NCBI RefSeq assembly: GCF_001542405.1 | Contig: NZ_LNCD01000106.1 | Coordinates: 202,815 to 266,814 of the forward strand | DNA: 64,000 nt | DNA from: Rhizobium altiplani | Lineage (GTDB): Bacteria; Pseudomonadota; Alphaproteobacteria; Rhizobiales; Rhizobiaceae | Reading direction: 5' to 3' | Shown: positions 57,053 to 64,000 of the stretch, piece by piece | Numbering within the stretch: the stretch's first letter is position 1 | How the letters are laid out: the number at the start of each line of letters is the position of its first letter | Translations under genes and position numbers: made by a program | The notes under the pieces: model-generated | Databases searched by the model: none | Seen by the model: the letters and a program-made list of their open reading frames with translations, nothing else | Told to the model about the DNA's origin: nothing

Positions 57053-57309
57053 TCCATCGCCTCCTTGACCTTCGTCTCGGCGATATCCTTCGTGCAGACC
57101 ACAACAACGCTTGATCCCATCTTGTGCGCCGTCATCATCACACGGTAGCCGGTCTCCTCACTCATGCGGAAGACGACCTTGAGGATCATCACCACGAATT
57201 CGCGCGGCGTGTAATCGTCATTGAAAAGGATCACCTTATAGAGCTTCGGCCGGTCCAGCTTCGGCTTCGACTTTGTCTTCGGTTTAAGGGCAATATCGTT
57301 GTCACTCAT
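56998..57309 (-). CDS. clpS: ATP-dependent Clp protease adaptor ClpS
   Basis: A 103-residue adaptor that delivers N-degron substrates to ClpAP. It has a basic, disordered lead (KPKTKSKPKLDRPKLYKVIL) then the fold with the substrate-pocket region FNDDYTPREFVVMILKVVFR and the ClpA-binding part (MMTAHKMGSSVVVVCTKDIA). I use the ATG at 57309; an ATG at 57333 is in frame but has no ribosome site. clpA is not adjacent; rhizobia have two ClpS paralogues and this may be the ClpS2 type, but that is a guess. Its end overlaps the GNAT gene on the other strand by 55 bp. Confidence 0.9.
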   Translation of the reverse strand: MSDNDIALKPKTKSKPKLDRPKLYKVILFNDDYTPREFVVMILKVVFRMSEETGYRVMMTAHKMGSSVVVVCTKDIAETKVKEAMDYAKEAGFPLMLTAEPEE

Positions 57310-57490
57310 CGGAAACCCACCCGTTGATGACATGGAGAGGCGAGAACGTTCGCCGATGTCTATATTGCGCTGCAAGGGCGGGCGTTCAACCCCTCAGAAT
57401 GCAAGAGACTTGCGCTAAAAGCTTGACCGCAAGGCGCGTTTTATCCCATAGCCAGCACCAACGAATTCAAGAACAGCAGGTTTTCAGGCC

Positions 57491-58594
57491 ATGGGCTTCA
57501 AATGCGGTATCGTCGGTCTGCCGAATGTCGGCAAATCGACACTCTTCAACGCGCTCACCAAAACGGCAGCAGCGCAAGCGGCAAACTATCCCTTCTGCAC
57601 GATCGAGCCGAACACCGGCGAAGTCGCCGTTCCAGATCCCCGCATGCAGAAGCTGGCGGCAATCGCCGGCTCCAAGGAAATCATCCCGACCCGCATCTCC
57701 TTCGTCGACATCGCCGGCTTGGTGCGCGGCGCGTCGAAGGGTGAAGGTCTCGGCAACAAGTTCCTCGCCAACATCCGGGAAGTCGATGCCGTCGTGCATG
57801 TGCTGCGCTGCTTCGAGGACGACGACATCACCCACGTCGAGGGCCGCATCAACCCGGTCGGCGATGCCGACACGATCGAGACCGAGCTGATGCTCGCCGA
57901 CCTCGAAAGCCTTGAGCGCCGCGTCGAGCAGACCCGCAAGCGCGCCACCGGCAAAGACAAGGACTCGATGGCACAGCTGCCGGTCATGGAAGCCGTGATC
58001 AAGCTGCTGAACGAAGGCAAGCCCGCACGCCTGCTCTTGAAGACGCTGGCGGCCGAGGAGATCGAGATCCTCAAGGGCCTCAACCTCCTGACGTCGCATC
58101 CGGTCCTTTATGTCTGCAACGTCGCGGAAGCCGACGCTTCGACCGGCAACGAACACACAAAGGCAGTCGCCGCCATGGCCGAGAAGCAGGGCGCCGAATG
58201 CGTCATCATCTCGGCCGCGATCGAGTCCGAAGTGGCCCAGCTTCCCGAAGAAGAAGCAACCGAGTTCCTATCGGCGCTCGGCCTCGAGGAAGCCGGGCTG
58301 GACCGGCTGATCCGTGCCGGTTACCATCTGCTCGACCTGATCACCTATTTCACCGTCGGCCCCAAGGAAACCCGCGCCTGGACGATCGTTCGCGGCACCA
58401 AGGCGCCACAGGCTGCCGGCGTCATCCACACCGACTTCGAACGCGGCTTCATCCGCGCCTTCACCATCTCCTACGACGACTACATCAACTTCAAGGGTGA
58501 AGTCGGCGCCAAGGAAGCAGGCAAGGGCCGTGACGAAGGCAAGGAATATGTCGTCCAGGACGGCGACGTGATCCACTTCCGCTTCAACACCTAA
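57491..58594 (+). CDS. ychF: Ribosome-binding ATPase YchF (Obg family)
   Basis: A 367-residue OLA1/YchF P-loop protein. The G domain has G1 GLPNVGKSTLFNAL, switch blocks DIAGLVRGASKGEGLGNKFL and G4 CNVAE (non-consensus, giving ATP rather than GTP preference), a coiled coil (LESLERRVEQTRKRATGKDK) and a C-terminal TGS-like domain (AGVIHTDFERGFIRAFTISY). It binds ribosomes and modulates stress responses. The gene follows the clpS promoter region divergently. The 9-bp hairpin just past its stop overlaps the end of the convergent gene. Confidence 0.97.
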   Translation: MGFKCGIVGLPNVGKSTLFNALTKTAAAQAANYPFCTIEPNTGEVAVPDPRMQKLAAIAGSKEIIPTRISFVDIAGLVRGASKGEGLGNKFLANIREVDAVVHVLRCFEDDDITHVEGRINPVGDADTIETELMLADLESLERRVEQTRKRATGKDKDSMAQLPVMEAVIKLLNEGKPARLLLKTLAAEEIEILKGLNLLTSHPVLYVCNVAEADASTGNEHTKAVAAMAEKQGAECVIISAAIESEVAQLPEEEATEFLSALGLEEAGLDRLIRAGYHLLDLITYFTVGPKETRAWTIVRGTKAPQAAGVIHTDFERGFIRAFTISYDDYINFKGEVGAKEAGKGRDEGKEYVVQDGDVIHFRFNT

Positions 58595-58609
58595 AGCGGA
58601 ACCGAGGCG

Positions 58610-58633
58610 ACTGCCGCCTATGCCGGCGGCAGT
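58610..58633. terminator. Hairpin at the ychF/DUF2157 convergent junction
   Basis: ACTGCCGCC (58610-58618) pairs perfectly with GGCGGCAGT (58625-58633), loop TATGCC, followed by TTTCTCC. It overlaps the DUF2157 stop, so the convergent genes share it. Confidence 0.6.
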
Positions 58634-59697
58634 TTCTCCTGGATCGCAACCGGCAGCCGGCGCATCACGAACCGCCGAAGCGGCATCCATCCGGTCCCAA
58701 TGACGAGCACGATCACGCCAACGGTCAGAAGCGTGATGTAAATATAGGTATCGACGCGCGCGTCCCCCTGGCGGAAGATGCCGTAGACAGCAAAGCCCAG
58801 CGATACCAATCCCGATGTCACGAAGGCACGCCGGTCGATGACAAGCCCGATCAGCATGAGCGCGATGACGGTCGCGATGACCACCGGCGTGCGAAACGAC
58901 ACGGTCTGCAACGCGGCAAGCGTACCGCCGCTGAGCCCCGCAAGCGAAATGACGCTATAGAGCAAAGCCGGCGCGGCACCCAAATGAAGCCAGAAGGCAA
59001 CGTCGGAATTGACTGTACGACGCAGCGGGTCCCGCAGGTCGAATGTCATGGCCAAGGCAAAAAGACCGACCGCACACGCGATCGCGATGATCGACAACAC
59101 GAGCGGATGATTGACCTCGAACAGAGGATCGCCGGTCAGCCAGCCAAGCGCGCGCAGGACCAACTGCAGAAAGACCACAGCCGCCCCCATGATCGTCAGG
59201 GCGAGCGCGAGCGGTACGCGATAAAGCAGATAGAAGAGCCCCAGCACGACTGGAAAGGCAAGGGTGTACTGCAGCGCAACGTTGCCACCTATCGCGACGA
59301 AGGAAAGTGAGTCGTCCAGCCACTGCGCGGCCGAACTTGCCGTCCAGACGGCAAGTGCGATCGTTAGCGCAACGGCCGGCAGCGCCAGCCTTTGACGCCG
59401 AACAAGGACCTCGGCAAGGACAACGATTGCCGGCAGCACGGCATAGATCGAAGCGATGCCCCAAAGGCCGGCCAAAGCTACGATGATGCCGATGGTTATC
59501 AGGACGTCGTGAAAGCCGCGCACGAAGCTCGGCGTTTCGGTATCCGAAAAAGGCGCCAACGGTCTGTGCAATTCGGGCGAAGGCTGATCGACCTTGACGC
59601 CGCGCGCAATCAGGAACGGCAGTAGCCGGTCAGCAGCCTGGCGCGCAATGATGCCTTCACGCTCAGCCTCATCGAGGATCAACTTCAGTTCTGGCAT
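58618..59697 (-). CDS. DUF2157 multi-pass membrane protein
   Basis: A 359-residue inner-membrane protein with about ten predicted helices, resembling DUF2157 proteins. A cytoplasmic N-terminal domain of about 60 residues (LDEAEREGIIARQAADRLLP) precedes TM1 (VLITIGIIVALAGLWGIA). It has few polar residues in the helices, so transport is not obvious. The ATG at 59697 is used; an upstream TTG is in frame. The gene is convergent with ychF. Function unknown. Confidence 0.82.
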   Translation of the reverse strand: MPELKLILDEAEREGIIARQAADRLLPFLIARGVKVDQPSPELHRPLAPFSDTETPSFVRGFHDVLITIGIIVALAGLWGIASIYAVLPAIVVLAEVLVRRQRLALPAVALTIALAVWTASSAAQWLDDSLSFVAIGGNVALQYTLAFPVVLGLFYLLYRVPLALALTIMGAAVVFLQLVLRALGWLTGDPLFEVNHPLVLSIIAIACAVGLFALAMTFDLRDPLRRTVNSDVAFWLHLGAAPALLYSVISLAGLSGGTLAALQTVSFRTPVVIATVIALMLIGLVIDRRAFVTSGLVSLGFAVYGIFRQGDARVDTYIYITLLTVGVIVLVIGTGWMPLRRFVMRRLPVAIQEKLPPA

Positions 59698-59766
59698 GTT
59701 CAAAATCTCGTGGGAATCGTTGAGTCGCGTCGAGTGCTATTGTAGTCGTTCTGAAACTCCTACGAG

Positions 59767-60249
59767 GTGAAGAAGAATTTGTCCGATCAGAAACTCGCCT
59801 TTGAAGATTTTCAGCCGGGTCGGCGTTTTGCGCTCGGCCCGAGAGCAGTAACGGCAGAGGAGATCATCGAGTTCGCGCGCGAATTCGACCCGCAGCCGAT
59901 GCATGTCGACGAGGCAGCGGGCCGCGCCAGCATTCTCGGTGGACTGGCGGCATCCGGCTGGCACACGTCCGCGCTGTTCATGCGCATGATGGCGGAGAGC
60001 TTTCTCGTCAATTCGTTCTCCCAAGGTGCGCCCGGTGTCGATTTCATGGAATGGCGAAAGCCTGTCCTTGCCGGCGATACGCTCTCCGGCCATTCGACGG
60101 TCATCGAGTCGCGCGCGCTGCGCTCGAGACCGGGCATCGGTATGGTGAAATTTCGCCACGAGGTCGAAAACCAGAAGGGCGAACTCGTCTGCCTCTCAGA
60201 GAACTCGATCATGTTCGCCCTGCGTGACATGCTGGAGAAGACCGCATGA
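59767..60249 (+). CDS. MaoC-family hot-dog dehydratase, first of a pair
   Basis: A 160-residue single hot-dog domain of the MaoC dehydratase family, expected to act on acyl-CoA thioesters. The (R)-hydratase motif is FDPQPMHVDEAAGRASILGG, with the catalytic Asp and His intact, then GLAASGWHTSALFMRMMAES. The start may be GTG 59767 or, better spaced from GAGGTG, TTG 59779. It overlaps the next gene by ATGA, so the two MaoC proteins are probably made in equal amounts and may form a heterodimer. Confidence 0.88.
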   Translation: MKKNLSDQKLAFEDFQPGRRFALGPRAVTAEEIIEFAREFDPQPMHVDEAAGRASILGGLAASGWHTSALFMRMMAESFLVNSFSQGAPGVDFMEWRKPVLAGDTLSGHSTVIESRALRSRPGIGMVKFRHEVENQKGELVCLSENSIMFALRDMLEKTA

Positions 60250-60713
60250 TCATGGCTGAACGCTACGCCAGTGGCGAAAAGACAGAAATCGGCAGCTACC
60301 TGTTCACGGCCGCGCGCATCGTACACTTCGCGGAGCGCTTCGACCCGCAGCGGTTCCATTTGGATGCCGAGGCAGCGAAGTCTTCGCTCTTTGGCGGCCT
60401 TTGCGCGTCGGGATGGCACACCTGCGCGGCATGGATGAAAACCTTCGTTGCCTACTGGAGCGCAGAATGCGCGCGACTGGCAAGCGAGGGTATCAAGCCG
60501 CCCAAGCTTGGCCCCTCTCCCGGCTTCACGAAACTTCAATGGCTCCGGCCGGTCTTTGCCGACGAGGAAGTGACCTATTCCGTCACGCTGCTTTCGAGCC
60601 GCCCGCTGGTGTCCCGCCCGGGGCGTCGCTTGAACACCATTTTTTGCGAGGGGGTGCTCGCTGACGGCACGCCGGTGGTCCGGTTCGAAAGCACCGTCAT
60701 CGAATTTGAATAG
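60246..60713 (+). CDS. MaoC-family hot-dog dehydratase, second of a pair
   Basis: A 155-residue MaoC-like hot-dog protein. It has FDPQRFHLDAEAAKSSLFGG with Asp and His in register with the first protein, then GLCASGWHTCAAWMKTFVAY, and a similar C-terminal ending GVLADGTPVVRFESTVIEFE. The ATG overlaps the upstream stop as ATGA (60246-60249). Substrate is probably an acyl-CoA; adjacent apt gives no hint. Its end is 9 bp from the convergent apt. Confidence 0.88.
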   Translation: MIMAERYASGEKTEIGSYLFTAARIVHFAERFDPQRFHLDAEAAKSSLFGGLCASGWHTCAAWMKTFVAYWSAECARLASEGIKPPKLGPSPGFTKLQWLRPVFADEEVTYSVTLLSSRPLVSRPGRRLNTIFCEGVLADGTPVVRFESTVIEFE

Positions 60714-60722
60714 TCGCGGGCC

Positions 60723-61265
60723 TCAGTGGCCCGCGAATTCCACCAGCGTGCGAACGTCCACGCCAAGCTCTTCCAGTTTTCGGCGACCGCCAAGGTCCGG
60801 CAGGTCGATGACGAAGCAGGCAGAAACAACCTCCGCCCCCATCTGCCGTAGAAGCTGCGTGGCGGCGACGGCCGTTCCTCCGGTCGCAATCAGGTCGTCG
60901 ACGAGGATAACCTTCTCGCCCGGCTGAACAGCATCCAGGTGCATTTCCATCTCGTCCACGCCATATTCAAGGCTGTAAGCAACGCGCACCGTATCGCGTG
61001 GCAGTTTGCCTTTCTTCCGGATCGGCACAAACCCGGCGGAGAGCTGGTGTGCGACGGCGCCGCCCAGGATGAAGCCCCGCGCTTCGGTTCCGGCAATCTT
61101 GTCGATCTTCAGGCCCGCATAGGGTTGGACCAGTTCATCAACGGCGCGGCGGAAGGCACGCGGATTGCCGAGAAGCGTGGTAATGTCGCGAAAAATGATA
61201 CCGGGCTTGGGGTAGTCCGGGATGGAGCGGATGCTGGCTGCTAGCTCCGAAATCGTATCACTCAT
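60723..61265 (-). CDS. apt: Adenine phosphoribosyltransferase
   Basis: A 180-residue purine-salvage enzyme making AMP from adenine and PRPP. The PRPP site is VILVDDLIATGGTAVAATQL. Other marks are IPDYPKPGIIFRDITTLLGN near the start and KIAGTEARGFILGGAVAHQL. Length is typical. The ATG at 61265 has no strong ribosome site in the sequence I inspected. It is the only gene between the MaoC pair and the pet operon. Confidence 0.97.
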   Translation of the reverse strand: MSDTISELAASIRSIPDYPKPGIIFRDITTLLGNPRAFRRAVDELVQPYAGLKIDKIAGTEARGFILGGAVAHQLSAGFVPIRKKGKLPRDTVRVAYSLEYGVDEMEMHLDAVQPGEKVILVDDLIATGGTAVAATQLLRQMGAEVVSACFVIDLPDLGGRRKLEELGVDVRTLVEFAGH

Positions 61266-61335
61266 GGAATGTCCGTATTCTGCAGGGCTTCAATTCGGCT
61301 GCACCCTATCAACTGCCAGTGCCGGAACCAACAAA

Positions 61336-61359
61336 AAAGGCGGCCCGAAGGCCGCCTTT
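61336..61359 (-). terminator. Terminator of the pet (cytochrome bc1) operon
   Basis: AAAGGCGGCC (61336-61345) pairs with GGCCGCCTTT (61350-61359) over 10 bp around CGAA. On the minus strand it ends in a T run (TTTTTTGTT), 22 bp after the petC stop. Confidence 0.92.
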
Positions 61360-61381
61360 CCCTAAACTCTGGGCAAATCCC

Positions 61382-62275
61382 TCAGTGTTCCTTGTTTGCG
61401 TAGACGGAGCGCTTGGTCAGGTAGATCAGTCCGGAGAAGATGACCAGGAAGACCATGACCATGAAGCCGGTGCGCTTGCGCTCCTCGAGATGCGGCTCGG
61501 CGGCCCACATCAGGAAGGAAGCGACGTCCTTGGCGTACTGGTCGACCGTCGCCGGCGAGCCGTCGTCATAGGTGACCTGGCCGTCGGAGAGCGGCTTTGG
61601 CATGGCGAGCGCAGCAGCACCGGCGAAGTACGGGTTGTAATGCGTGCCCTCGGCCACCTGGACGCCGGCCGGCGGCTGCTGGTCGTAGCCGGTCAGCAGC
61701 GAGTAGATGTAGTCCGGACCGCCTTCCTGATAGCCGCCGACGAACGGGATCATGTCGATCAGGAACTGCGGGAAGCCGCGCTCGATGCCGCGCGCCTTGG
61801 CGATCAGCGAGAAGTCCGGCGGCGCCGCACCATTGTTGGCGGCAGCCGCCGCCTCGTGGTTCGGGAACGGCGACGGGAAATGGTCCGACGGAATGGCCTT
61901 GCGGGTGAACATGTCACCGCTGGCATTCGGGCCATCCTGAACCTCGTAGTTGGCGGCCAAGGCCTTCACCTGTGCGTCCGAGTAGCCGAGAGCTCCGAGC
62001 GTGCGGAACGGCACGAGGCTCATCGAGTGACAGGCGGCGCAGACTTCCGTGTAGACCTTCAGGCCGCGCTGCAGCTGGCCCTTGTCGTAATGGCCGAGCG
62101 GGCCGGCAAAGGTCCAGTGCTCATGCTTCGGATGCATGAGCGGATAGTGCGGCGTTGCGCCTTCGGCATGCTCTGCCGGCGCGGCCCCGTTCGGGGTGGT
62201 TTCCTGGGCAAGTGCCGCGCCGCTCAAACCAGCGACGACGGCCAGCGACAGGAGGCTGGTAACAAGCTTGTTCAT
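61382..62275 (-). CDS. petC: Cytochrome c1 of the bc1 complex
   Basis: A 297-residue cytochrome c1, passing electrons from the Rieske protein to cytochrome c. Signal peptide 1-23 (GAALA then QE), heme-binding CAACH at 79-83, the axial-Met region ALAMPKPLSDGQVTY, and a C-terminal membrane anchor (MVMVFLVIFSGLIYLTK). The ATG at 62275 is chosen since the open frame upstream is antisense-like. It is encoded separately from cytochrome b (not a fused fbcH as in Bradyrhizobium) and is the last gene of petABC, followed by a strong terminator. Confidence 0.98.
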   Translation of the reverse strand: MNKLVTSLLSLAVVAGLSGAALAQETTPNGAAPAEHAEGATPHYPLMHPKHEHWTFAGPLGHYDKGQLQRGLKVYTEVCAACHSMSLVPFRTLGALGYSDAQVKALAANYEVQDGPNASGDMFTRKAIPSDHFPSPFPNHEAAAAANNGAAPPDFSLIAKARGIERGFPQFLIDMIPFVGGYQEGGPDYIYSLLTGYDQQPPAGVQVAEGTHYNPYFAGAAALAMPKPLSDGQVTYDDGSPATVDQYAKDVASFLMWAAEPHLEERKRTGFMVMVFLVIFSGLIYLTKRSVYANKEH

Positions 62276-62301
62276 GTGTCTCTTCCCTTCCTGTCGCACG
62301 C

Positions 62302-63579
62302 TCAGGCCTTGACCGGCTCGGCGGCCGCCACCTTGTTGCGCTTTTCCAGAACCGCTTCCGTAATCGAGTTGGGCAAGCGGCGCGGCGTCTCGACGAGGCC
62401 GAGAACCGGCATGATCACCAGGAAGAAGGCGAAGTAGAAGAGAGTGCCAAGCTGCGACATGATCACGTAGGTGCCTTCGGCAGGACGCGAGCCGAGCCAG
62501 CCGAGGACGATGGCATTGGCGACGAACAGCCAGAAGAACAGCTTGTACCAAGGGCGATAAGCCGCCGAACGCACCTTCGAGGTATCGAGCCAGGGCACGA
62601 AGAACAGCACGATGATGGCGCCGAACATGACGAGGACGCCGGCCAGCTTCGAGTCGATCGGTCCGATGTTGAAGGTGATCGAGCGCAGCATCGCGTAGAA
62701 CGGCAGGAAGTACCATTCCGGAACGATATGGGCCGGCGTCTTCAACGGGTCAGCCGGGATGTAGTTGTCCGGATGGCCGAGGAAGTTCGGCATGTAGAAG
62801 ACGAAGTAGGCGTAGACCAGCAGGAAGATCGAAACGCCAAGCGCATCCTTCAACGTCGCGTAGGGCGTGAAGCGAACCGTGTCGGTCTTGGTCTTCACCT
62901 CGACGCCGGTCGGGTTCGTCTGGCCGACGACATGCAGCGCCCAGATGTGCAGGACGACGACGCCGGCAATGACGAAGGGCAGCAGGTAGTGCAGCGAGAA
63001 GAAGCGGTTCAGCGTCGGGTTGTCGACGGCAAAGCCGCCGAGCAGGAACTGCTGGATCCACTCGCCGACCAGCGGGAATGCCGAGAAGAAGCCGGTGATG
63101 ACGGTCGCGCCCCAGAAGGACATCTGGCCCCAGGGCAGAACGTAGCCCATGAAGCCGGTCGCCATCATCAGCAGGTAGATGAGGACGCCGAGGATCCAGA
63201 GGATCTCGCGCGGCGCCTTGTAGGAGCCGTAGTAGAGACCGCGGGCGATGTGCAGGTAGACGGCAACGAAGAAGAACGACGCGCCGTTGGCGTGCATATA
63301 GCGCAGCAGCCAGCCGTGGTTGACGTCACGCATGATCTTTTCGACGGAGTTGAAGGCAACCGTCGTTTCCGCCGCATAGTGCATGGCCAGCACGACGCCG
63401 GTCAGGATCTGCACGACGAGCATGACCGAAAGCATGGCGCCGAAGGTGTAGGCATAGTTCAGGTTGCGCGGAACCGGATAGGCGACGAAACTGTCATAGA
63501 CCATGCGCGGCAAAGGCAGGCGCGCATCGATCCACTTCTCAAGGCCGGTTGATGGCTCGTAGCTGGAATGGCCACTCAT
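62302..63579 (-). CDS. petB: Cytochrome b of the bc1 complex
   Basis: A 425-residue cytochrome b, the quinol-oxidising core with two b hemes. About eight to nine membrane helices are visible. Quinol-site PEWY is in VPEWYFLPFYAMLRS; heme-binding His lie in AMHYAAETTVAFNSVEKIMR and FSLHYLLPFVIAGVVVLHIW. The ATG at 63579 is 13 bp after the petA stop and the gene is followed by petC at 26 bp, so petA-petB-petC is one operon. Length is normal. Confidence 0.99.
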   Translation of the reverse strand: MSGHSSYEPSTGLEKWIDARLPLPRMVYDSFVAYPVPRNLNYAYTFGAMLSVMLVVQILTGVVLAMHYAAETTVAFNSVEKIMRDVNHGWLLRYMHANGASFFFVAVYLHIARGLYYGSYKAPREILWILGVLIYLLMMATGFMGYVLPWGQMSFWGATVITGFFSAFPLVGEWIQQFLLGGFAVDNPTLNRFFSLHYLLPFVIAGVVVLHIWALHVVGQTNPTGVEVKTKTDTVRFTPYATLKDALGVSIFLLVYAYFVFYMPNFLGHPDNYIPADPLKTPAHIVPEWYFLPFYAMLRSITFNIGPIDSKLAGVLVMFGAIIVLFFVPWLDTSKVRSAAYRPWYKLFFWLFVANAIVLGWLGSRPAEGTYVIMSQLGTLFYFAFFLVIMPVLGLVETPRRLPNSITEAVLEKRNKVAAAEPVKA

Positions 63580-63592
63580 AAATCAGTCCCCC

Positions 63593-64000
63593 TCAACCGA
63601 TCTTGATTACTTTATCGGAAACGAACGAATAGGTCGGGATCGCCAGGTTCTGCGGCGCCGGACCTTTGCGGATGCGACCGGCCGTGTCGTAGACCGAGCC
63701 ATGGCAGGGACAGAACCAACCATTGTATTCGCCGGCCTGGCCGAGCGGGATGCAGCCGAGATGGGTGCACGAGCCGATCATGACGATCCAGTTTTCCTTG
63801 TCCTTGCCGGCCGAACGGTCGACGCCGGTCGCCTGCGCGTCGGACGGCAGGTTGGCGTTGCGCGCCACCGGGTCCTTCAGGTCGGAAAGCGGCACCTCAT
63901 CGGCAGCCTTCACTTCCTCGGGCGTACGGTTGCGGATGAAGATCGGCTTGCCGCGCCACTTGGCCGTCAGCGACATTCCCGGCTCGAGGCTGGAAACGTC
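63593..64000 (-). CDS. petA: Rieske iron-sulfur subunit of the bc1 complex (5-prime end beyond window)
   Basis: The C-terminal 135 residues of the ubiquinol-cytochrome c reductase iron-sulfur protein. The [2Fe-2S] ligands are in CTHLGCIPLG and CPCHGSVYDTAGRI, with the Pro-loop GPAPQNLAIPTY. The frame is open to the window edge (upstream residues DVSSLEPG continue the usual sequence), so the signal, membrane helix and start are missing here. An internal ATG at 63976 is not the start. First gene of the pet operon. Confidence 0.97.
   Translation of the reverse strand, partial: DVSSLEPGMSLTAKWRGKPIFIRNRTPEEVKAADEVPLSDLKDPVARNANLPSDAQATGVDRSAGKDKENWIVMIGSCTHLGCIPLGQAGEYNGWFCPCHGSVYDTAGRIRKGPAPQNLAIPTYSFVSDKVIKIG

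Overview
The window looks like a chromosomal segment of an alphaproteobacterium in the Rhizobiaceae (Ensifer/Sinorhizobium, Rhizobium or Agrobacterium relatives). The evidence is high GC content with strong third-position GC bias, the block greA-lpsB / lpsE-GT2-lrp / trxB-lsrB followed by two tandem copies of an AbcR-type (alpha-r15) small RNA and an ArsR gene, and alphaproteobacterial families such as BA14K, DUF1236, an ATP12-free lgt-midA-pgeF cluster and a separate petA-petB-petC operon. I see no rRNA, tRNA, CRISPR array, insertion sequence or prophage. Genus is inferred from remembered gene order, not from a search.

Layout. 1-9 kb: LysR regulator divergent from an aldo/keto reductase, a zinc metallopeptidase, a zinc alcohol dehydrogenase, carB and an alpha/beta hydrolase. 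9-16 kb: greA behind a structured leader, LPS-core glycosyltransferases, lrp, trxB, lsrB and the tandem sRNAs. 16-24 kb: ArsR plus Old Yellow Enzyme, an APH(6)-like kinase, a LysR/SDR divergent pair, a Ca2+/H+ antiporter and aspartate aminotransferase. 23.8-24.6 kb: what I read as the decayed remains of a class GN sortase and its LPxTG-type substrate. 24.6-31 kb: PQQ-type sugar dehydrogenase, DMT exporter, cold-shock protein and small secreted proteins. 31-34 kb: MarR, response regulator, histidine kinase and a DUF1349 gene in one operon. 34-42 kb: ybjN-proC-csaA and ubiK on the minus strand; lgt-midA-pgeF-M24-lipoprotein on the plus strand. 42-51.5 kb: prs, a triple-Kazal lipoprotein, a peroxiredoxin, a cyclase/ATPase/TPR giant, and an MHYT-GGDEF-EAL protein followed by an unrecognised secreted protein. 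51.8-59 kb: rplY, then a HAMP-PAS-GGDEF-EAL gene coupled to a periplasmic solute-binding protein, then pth, a GNAT gene, clpS and ychF. 60-64 kb: paired MaoC genes, apt and the cytochrome bc1 operon, cut by the window end inside petA.

How the parts fit. Most of the window is housekeeping: pyrimidine/arginine precursors (carB), PRPP and purine salvage (prs, apt), translation (rplY, pth, ychF, greA), envelope maturation (lgt, pgeF, LPS transferases) and respiration (pet operon). Redox and stress control is concentrated at trxB-lsrB-AbcR-ArsR-OYE. There are three signalling centres: one two-component system and two separate c-di-GMP enzymes, each with a likely secreted or periplasmic neighbour.

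The most interesting observations are the sortase/substrate remnant, where a TGA replaces the Trp codon of a conserved-looking RPWPWAD motif; the tandem hairpins between a likely promoter and greA; the solute-binding-protein/GGDEF-EAL pair inserted between rplY and pth; two enzyme-family proteins that have lost catalytic or metal-binding residues; and two candidate small ORFs, one overlapping the prs start codon.
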